The notes under the pieces: generated by a model
The model's input: the letters and a program-made list of their open reading frames with translations, nothing else
What the model was told of the DNA's origin: nothing
Databases searched by the model: none
Source of the DNA: an uncultured Eubacteriales bacterium
GTDB taxonomy: Bacteria; Bacillota; Clostridia; Christensenellales; Borkfalkiaceae
Assembly (NCBI GenBank): GCA_902465495.1
Contig: CABQND010000064.1
Span: 1 to 8,468, forward strand
Direction of reading: 5' to 3'
DNA length: 8,468 bases
Program-made: the position numbers and the translations under genes
In this document: piece after piece, positions 4,953 to 8,468 of the stretch
Layout of the letters: every line of letters starts with the position of its first letter
Position numbering within the stretch: position 1 is the stretch's first letter

Positions 4953-7520
4953 TCACTCCATTCTCATTTTTTTGTACTTTTTTGCGAATTTTTTGCCGTA
5001 CAAAGTGTATTCTCCATTCTCGTCTTCCGTTACTTGTTTCGCAGTTCCGTCGTATAATTCCCATAACAGTTCCGAGAATATCGGGGGGTTGATAAGCGCC
5101 GCATAAATGCGCCAGTCAGCCGCGCTGTTTTTCTCGTAATGCCGGAGTACAAGAAGCAGCACGTTTTCATTTGTCAGCCATTTGGAAACTTGCTTATCGC
5201 GCTCCGCCTTTATATCCGCGATTTGCTCATAGAGAACTTCCCGTTCCTGTTCATCTGCCGTCCGTATCGTCAGATACAGGCGGTTGATTTTCGCTTTACT
5301 CTCGTCGATGATCTCTACAATTTTGTCCTTATGCCGGTATTCCGTGGCATTTCCCGAACCTATATCATATGCTAAACTCGATGAAATCGGGCGATAATCG
5401 CCGTATTGCTCCCTGCCTTTCCGAAAATGAATCTTATTTACGAGAGCAAAGAGATAGTCCATCGTCGTATGGTAAAAGGCATATTGCTTATCCTTGCTCT
5501 CGTCGATCTCAGCAAAGAATTGCGGGGCGGGGCGTTTGTACTTCTTGCGCAATGCGGAAAGTTCCTTGCCTATGCACACGTTTTCAAAGGAGCGTTTCGC
5601 TTTGTCGATTTCCAATCCCGAAAGCACGGCGAGTTTGCAGATGTCCTCGTAAACGGAGAGTATCGCTCGTTCATCTGCGCCGTTGTACAATTCATCCCAC
5701 AGAATACTGTTGAGCTTTTGCGACAGGTTGACGATTTCCCCGATTTTATTGACGCTCGTATCATGGTCGAGCTCGGAGAGCGTCTGCTCCGTCTTTCTCT
5801 CGGCTTTGATATTGCACACGGGAACTTTGAAAAAGCCGTTGTATCGTTCGGCGGCGTTTACGAGCAGCGCATCGTCCGTTATTAGCATTGTATCCGAATC
5901 ATAGTCGCAGCCGTTGAGCCGCTGCTGAATATTTTCTCCTATGGCATTCACACAGACGATGTTTTCGCCCAACTCAAAATAGTCCCAAATCCCGCCGCCA
6001 AGGACATTTTCCGCACAATATAAGTTGCCCATCGTGATATGCGGGGAGCGGGCGCAGAGCAACTTTGCTCCGTCTTCAAAACGTTCGCAGCGGATCTGCC
6101 CCGGTTTTAATTCGCTTGCGATGTCTTCGCCCGCGATATATTTCAAAAATTCCGCGCCGTTCCCGAAGAGGGTGGCGTTCGTGCCGTTCAATAAAATATG
6201 CCCGCGTTTTAACCGTTCCTTCAAGCTACGCACAACGTCGTTGCGGAAATTGGCATATAGTTCGGTTTTGTCAAATTGCGGGCATTTGTGCATGAGCGTA
6301 AAGATGACGTCCGCGCGCTCTGCGAGCCCGTCCATGTGTTCTTCTTCGCCGTCTTTTTCGCGGGAAAAAGCATCCGTAAAGTGATAGCGCATAAAATCAA
6401 TATCTCTGCGCAGCAGGGAGGTATAATCGATGCTTGGCTGCAACAGTTGCTTCACTTCCTGTTCGGATAGTGAGAGCGTGTTCAAAAGCTGATAGCTGCT
6501 CTGCACCATCTTCCCGTGGAAGAAGCGTGTACTCTTATCGTACTTGACCACGCCGAAAGCGCTGTCCGTATGCGCCGCCCATTTTCGGATATTTTTCTCA
6601 GTTAATCCGCCCGCGAATTTGAGATATTTCAAACTGTTCGGCGTCGTTACCATGACGATCTGATCGATATCCTCGGCAAGCGTGACAAAGCCGCGCGCTT
6701 TCAATGACTCTAACGTAATATGCTTATCCGCAAACCATTTCTGTAATTTGGTACGGAACGCACACGATTTGAAGAACTTGCCCCGAAGGAGCAGCATATG
6801 CCTGTCGGCATAGTATTTTTGGAAAACGCTCTCGTCCAACAGGCTTTCTCCGTCCCATATGTCGTTGGTGATTTGTGTCTGTTTCGTTTTTGCGGAGAGC
6901 TTTCCGTCCTCGATCTCCACCGATACGACTTCCTCTTGAAACACGCTTTTATAATCGGGAACAAAGAGAATATCATTGAGCGAGATTTCTACCGTACCTT
7001 TGATACTGCTTAAGGAAAGCGCCTTGTACGATTCCCACGAGGCAAGGTCTTTTTGCGGTTTCAAGCCGCATTCGCACCATTTACTCATGGCGCGGTGCAG
7101 ACGCTGGTCGATAAAAAGGCATTTGCCTTCGCGCGAACTGCCAGCACTGCGCTTGTACCTTACATAGTGAATACCGTCCAGATAAAAGCCGTTTGCATAG
7201 AAATGCTCCCGAAGGGATTTGAGATTGACGGGCTTGCTGCCTTGCGGCTTATAGATATAATTGAATTTTATGTTGACGACGGCGAGGGTATAGGCGTTAC
7301 CGTACTTATCCGAAAAGGAAAACCTTTTGCGGCAGATGCGCTTGTATGCCTTTTTAAGTTCCGCGCTGTCCAGCGAATCGTCCAATAAAACTTTGAACAG
7401 CCGAAAACAGGCGTCGCTTTTGACTTCGGGTAGTTTATACCCGACCGCAACGCCGTTTTCCTGTTCCTGTTTATAAATATCCGCCGCCTCAACGGACAAT
7501 ATCCGATATCCCTTTCGCAT
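4953..7520 (-). CDS. Two-barrel RNA polymerase, RdRP/YonO-like
   Basis: A 855-aa single-chain protein with the core signature of the double-psi beta-barrel polymerases, which include cellular RNAP beta/beta', eukaryotic RNA-silencing RdRPs and the SPbeta phage enzyme YonO. Numbered from ATG 7520: an upstream block NGTNATLFGN (445-454); first-part motif LLCARSPHITMGN (487-499), matching the R-x-P...H segment (RdRP 'RNPCLHPGD', RNAP 'NRAPTLH'); then about 40 residues later NGCDYDSDTM (536-545), where Asp539, Asp541 and Asp543 are the expected Mg2+ ligands (DNA 5892-5906), followed by LITDDALL. The glycine usual in DxDGD is serine here. The N-terminal 400 and C-terminal 300 residues are not assigned; the latter is helical with TMDYLFALV at 686-694. 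Expected activity is RNA synthesis, but the template (DNA or RNA) and role are unknown. Starts: the frame is open to TTG 7625; ATG 7520 is the first ATG but coincides with the predicted transcript start; TTG 7499 has AAAGG at good spacing and would give 848 aa. The gene is intact and by far the largest here. Confidence 0.8.
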   Translation of the reverse strand: MRKGYRILSVEAADIYKQEQENGVAVGYKLPEVKSDACFRLFKVLLDDSLDSAELKKAYKRICRKRFSFSDKYGNAYTLAVVNIKFNYIYKPQGSKPVNLKSLREHFYANGFYLDGIHYVRYKRSAGSSREGKCLFIDQRLHRAMSKWCECGLKPQKDLASWESYKALSLSSIKGTVEISLNDILFVPDYKSVFQEEVVSVEIEDGKLSAKTKQTQITNDIWDGESLLDESVFQKYYADRHMLLLRGKFFKSCAFRTKLQKWFADKHITLESLKARGFVTLAEDIDQIVMVTTPNSLKYLKFAGGLTEKNIRKWAAHTDSAFGVVKYDKSTRFFHGKMVQSSYQLLNTLSLSEQEVKQLLQPSIDYTSLLRRDIDFMRYHFTDAFSREKDGEEEHMDGLAERADVIFTLMHKCPQFDKTELYANFRNDVVRSLKERLKRGHILLNGTNATLFGNGAEFLKYIAGEDIASELKPGQIRCERFEDGAKLLCARSPHITMGNLYCAENVLGGGIWDYFELGENIVCVNAIGENIQQRLNGCDYDSDTMLITDDALLVNAAERYNGFFKVPVCNIKAERKTEQTLSELDHDTSVNKIGEIVNLSQKLNSILWDELYNGADERAILSVYEDICKLAVLSGLEIDKAKRSFENVCIGKELSALRKKYKRPAPQFFAEIDESKDKQYAFYHTTMDYLFALVNKIHFRKGREQYGDYRPISSSLAYDIGSGNATEYRHKDKIVEIIDESKAKINRLYLTIRTADEQEREVLYEQIADIKAERDKQVSKWLTNENVLLLVLRHYEKNSAADWRIYAALINPPIFSELLWELYDGTAKQVTEDENGEYTLYGKKFAKKYKKMRME

Positions 7521-7526
7521 GCGTTT

Positions 7527-7555
7527 ATTGTAGCATAAAAAAGATGATTTGGCAA
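7527..7555 (-). promoter_or_regulatory. Promoter of the polymerase gene
   Basis: Minus-strand -35 TTGCCA (7555-7550), 17-bp spacer, -10 TACAAT (7532-7527). The predicted start of transcription is about 7519-7521, on the A of ATG 7520. The mRNA would therefore be leaderless from that ATG, or initiate at TTG 7499, which is preceded by AAAGGGAT (7515-7508). A further upstream perfect TTGACA (7635-7630) with TAAAAA 17 bp on (7612-7607) could be a second, weaker promoter giving a leader. Confidence 0.6.
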
Positions 7556-7619
7556 TCCAGGTATAAACTAGTAAAAATCTATTCAATTTATAAAAATTTT
7601 TGAACTTTTTTAATAAATA

Positions 7620-7634
7620 TGACAATATATGTCA
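7620..7634. promoter_or_regulatory. Inverted repeat in divergent promoter region
   Basis: TGACA-N5-TGTCA, perfect 5-bp arms, placed about 10-30 bp upstream of the plus-strand extended -10 and overlapping a minus-strand TTGACA box. The surrounding 157-bp spacer (7521-7677) is very AT-rich and otherwise empty. Its position suits an operator controlling both the polymerase gene and the small-protein cluster; the binding protein is unknown. Confidence 0.4.
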
Positions 7635-7643
7635 AGTTTATTA

Positions 7644-7652
7644 TGGTATAAT
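7644..7652 (+). promoter_or_regulatory. Extended -10 promoter of the small-protein cluster
   Basis: TGGTATAAT is a perfect extended -10 element (TGn-TATAAT). No good -35 box lies 17 bp upstream, which extended -10 promoters tolerate. The predicted start near 7659 leaves a very short leader before the AGGAGG at 7663-7668. Confidence 0.65.
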
Positions 7653-7677
7653 GAAGAAAAAAAGGAGGTAAGGCGGT

Positions 7678-7758
7678 ATGATTTGGTTTCTTATAAATAT
7701 TTTTTTGGACACCTGCGACATTTTCAACAAAGTGTTCTTTAACAAAAAACGAAGATAA
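7678..7758 (+). CDS. 26-aa hydrophobic/basic peptide
   Basis: A short ORF with one of the best ribosome binding sites in the window: AAAGGAGGT with AGGAGG at 7663-7668 and a 9-nt spacer to ATG 7678. The peptide begins MIWFLINIFL, continues with aromatic and hydrophobic residues around one Cys (13), and ends in a KKRR tail, so it would insert in or lie on the membrane. It is the first gene after the extended -10 promoter; the next gene starts 18 bp after its stop. It could be a leader peptide, a membrane peptide or a small toxin-like peptide; nothing identifies which. Confidence 0.55.
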   Translation: MIWFLINIFLDTCDIFNKVFFNKKRR

Positions 7759-7776
7759 AACAAGGAGGGGTGAATC

Positions 7777-8109
7777 ATGAACCTAGCAATAAACAAAGAA
7801 AGAATACATAACTTTGTTTTGGATTTGTGCCGCCAAAATAAAGTGGAATGCGAATGGGATTTTGCGGAAAACACGAACAGTATGTATTACAAAATTTATA
7901 AGGACGACGTATGGCTTTCTTTCCGCATATCCGACCATGCGAAAAAGCAGCGCCGTATGCCGAGCATAACGGTGGGAAAAAGTACGACATTGCAACAGGT
8001 CGGCAAGTTTGTACGGAACCGCATTGATTGCCTGAAAGGGTTATCGTCGTATCGTCGGTTTTCCGAATTCATGCGAGGAAAAAATTCTGTCTGCAACGGA
8101 ACGGCATAA
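7777..8109 (+). CDS. Unknown 110-aa protein
   Basis: Second gene of the divergent cluster, with AAGGAGGGG (7762-7770) 6 nt before the ATG. The N-terminus (1-20) looks helical. Residues 36-53 alternate as strands (MYYKIY, VWLSFRI) ending in an SDH triad, followed by a very basic loop (AKKQRR), a strand PSITVGKS, and a long amphipathic helix (71-87). It has four cysteines (18, 25, 85, 106) in no metal-site spacing, no signal peptide and no membrane segment. The net positive charge would suit nucleic acid binding, but I recognise no family. Neighbouring small membrane peptides and the divergent polymerase are its only context. Confidence 0.75.
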   Translation: MNLAINKERIHNFVLDLCRQNKVECEWDFAENTNSMYYKIYKDDVWLSFRISDHAKKQRRMPSITVGKSTTLQQVGKFVRNRIDCLKGLSSYRRFSEFMRGKNSVCNGTA

Positions 8110-8131
8110 TAAGATTTGCGGGGGCAGCTTT

Positions 8132-8206
8132 ATGAAATATATTTTGGCAGGCTTACTCGGAATAATTATGGCTTTTGTAGAAGTATTTTTGGGCAAGAAA
8201 AAATAG
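8132..8206 (+). CDS. 24-aa single-membrane-segment peptide
   Basis: ATG 8132 opens a peptide of the layout Met-Lys-Tyr, about 17 hydrophobic residues (ILAGLLGIIMAFVEVFL), then a GKKK tail, a typical single-span miniprotein with the tail likely in the cytoplasm. The ribosome binding site is weak (GGGGGCAG, 8120-8127). It lies 22 bp after the 110-aa gene and 25 bp before the 56-aa gene, so it fits the cluster. The composition is too biased to be random, but without homologs its reality is moderate. Confidence 0.5.
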   Translation: MKYILAGLLGIIMAFVEVFLGKKK

Positions 8207-8231
8207 CAATACAATTTCGGAGGTATAAATT

Positions 8232-8402
8232 ATGGGATTGCTCGGTAACATTTTAGTTGCTTTGCTCGGCGTAGGAAAGAGCGAGAAAGGGCGCACTGCG
8301 GGACAGGCCGAAGATTGGTTGGAAGAATGCGAAGAGTGCGGCGAGCATTACGATGACTGCGAATGCGACGACTGCGGCGATGAAGACTGCGAAAATTGGT
8401 AA
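8232..8402 (+). CDS. 56-aa protein with acidic cysteine-rich tail
   Basis: GGAGGT (8218-8223) sits 8 nt before ATG 8232. Residues 1-16 are hydrophobic and glycine-containing (MGLLGNILVALLGVGK), like a membrane or amphipathic segment; 17-26 is a short polar link; residues 27-56 hold 16 Asp/Glu and six cysteines at 33, 36, 43, 45, 48 and 53 (C-x2-C-x6-C-x-C-x2-C-x4-C) plus His39. That tail could bind zinc, iron or another metal, and its strong negative charge could also mimic nucleic acid. I recognise no family. It is the last gene of the cluster; no terminator is visible in the 66 bp that remain. Confidence 0.7.
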   Translation: MGLLGNILVALLGVGKSEKGRTAGQAEDWLEECEECGEHYDDCECDDCGDEDCENW

Positions 8403-8468
8403 TGTATATGTTTGCGTAAAATTGTATAAAACAAATGAGTGGTTATAAACCAGCGGCGGCCCTGTTTA

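Noticed and set aside
8425..8455. Minus-strand TTTATA-17-TACAAT promoter that could make an antisense RNA over the 56-aa gene
   Set aside because: The -35 box matches only four of six positions and no product or terminator is evident in an AT-rich edge region.
1..8468. CRISPR array, tRNA, rRNA or insertion sequence
   Set aside because: I found no regularly spaced repeats, no cloverleaf or rRNA-like stretch, and no DDE/HUH transposase in any frame.

Overview
The window looks like part of an integrative, mobilizable element (an IME or small ICE-like element) from a Gram-positive Bacillota/Clostridia host. The evidence is AGGAGG-type ribosome binding sites, sigma-A-type promoters with 17-bp spacers, AT-rich intergenic DNA, and a Tn4451/TnpX-type large serine recombinase with a C-terminal DUF4368-like region. 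I cannot name a species, and neither element end nor any flanking chromosomal gene can be proven from this window.

Layout. Positions 1-98 hold no gene but do hold a 15-bp-stem inverted repeat next to the recombinase stop codon. The minus strand then carries, in order of transcription (right to left): a ~855-aa protein with the signature of two-barrel RNA polymerases (eukaryotic RdRP/phage YonO type) at 7520-4953; a 316-bp leader-like stretch with a good terminator hairpin and short overlapping ORFs; a 242-aa protein with two tandem DUF6291-like units (4636-3908); a structured gap that is the best oriT candidate (3786-3907); a MobL/MOBP-like relaxase (3771-2485); a ribbon-helix-helix regulator with its own strong promoter (2389-2168); a 249-bp gap; a TnpW-like small protein (1879-1730); and the large serine recombinase (1736-99). 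The recombinase starts inside the end of the TnpW-like gene.

From an AT-rich divergent promoter region (7521-7677), a plus-strand cluster of four small ORFs runs to the right: a 26-aa hydrophobic/basic peptide, an unknown 110-aa protein, a 24-aa single-membrane-segment peptide and a 56-aa protein with a very acidic, six-cysteine tail.

How it may work together. The recombinase would excise and insert the element, the TnpW-like protein and the RHH protein would modulate or regulate, and the relaxase with the gap upstream of it would allow mobilization by a helper. The cargo that stands out is the single-chain polymerase together with the divergent small-protein cluster. No multisubunit conjugation machinery or helicase is present, so transfer would need help. 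The most notable points are (1) the RdRP/YonO-like polymerase with a DYDSD catalytic motif, (2) a relaxase whose only well-placed start codon is AUC, (3) a polymerase promoter that places the transcript start on the ATG itself, and (4) a possible attenuator between polymerase and downstream genes.
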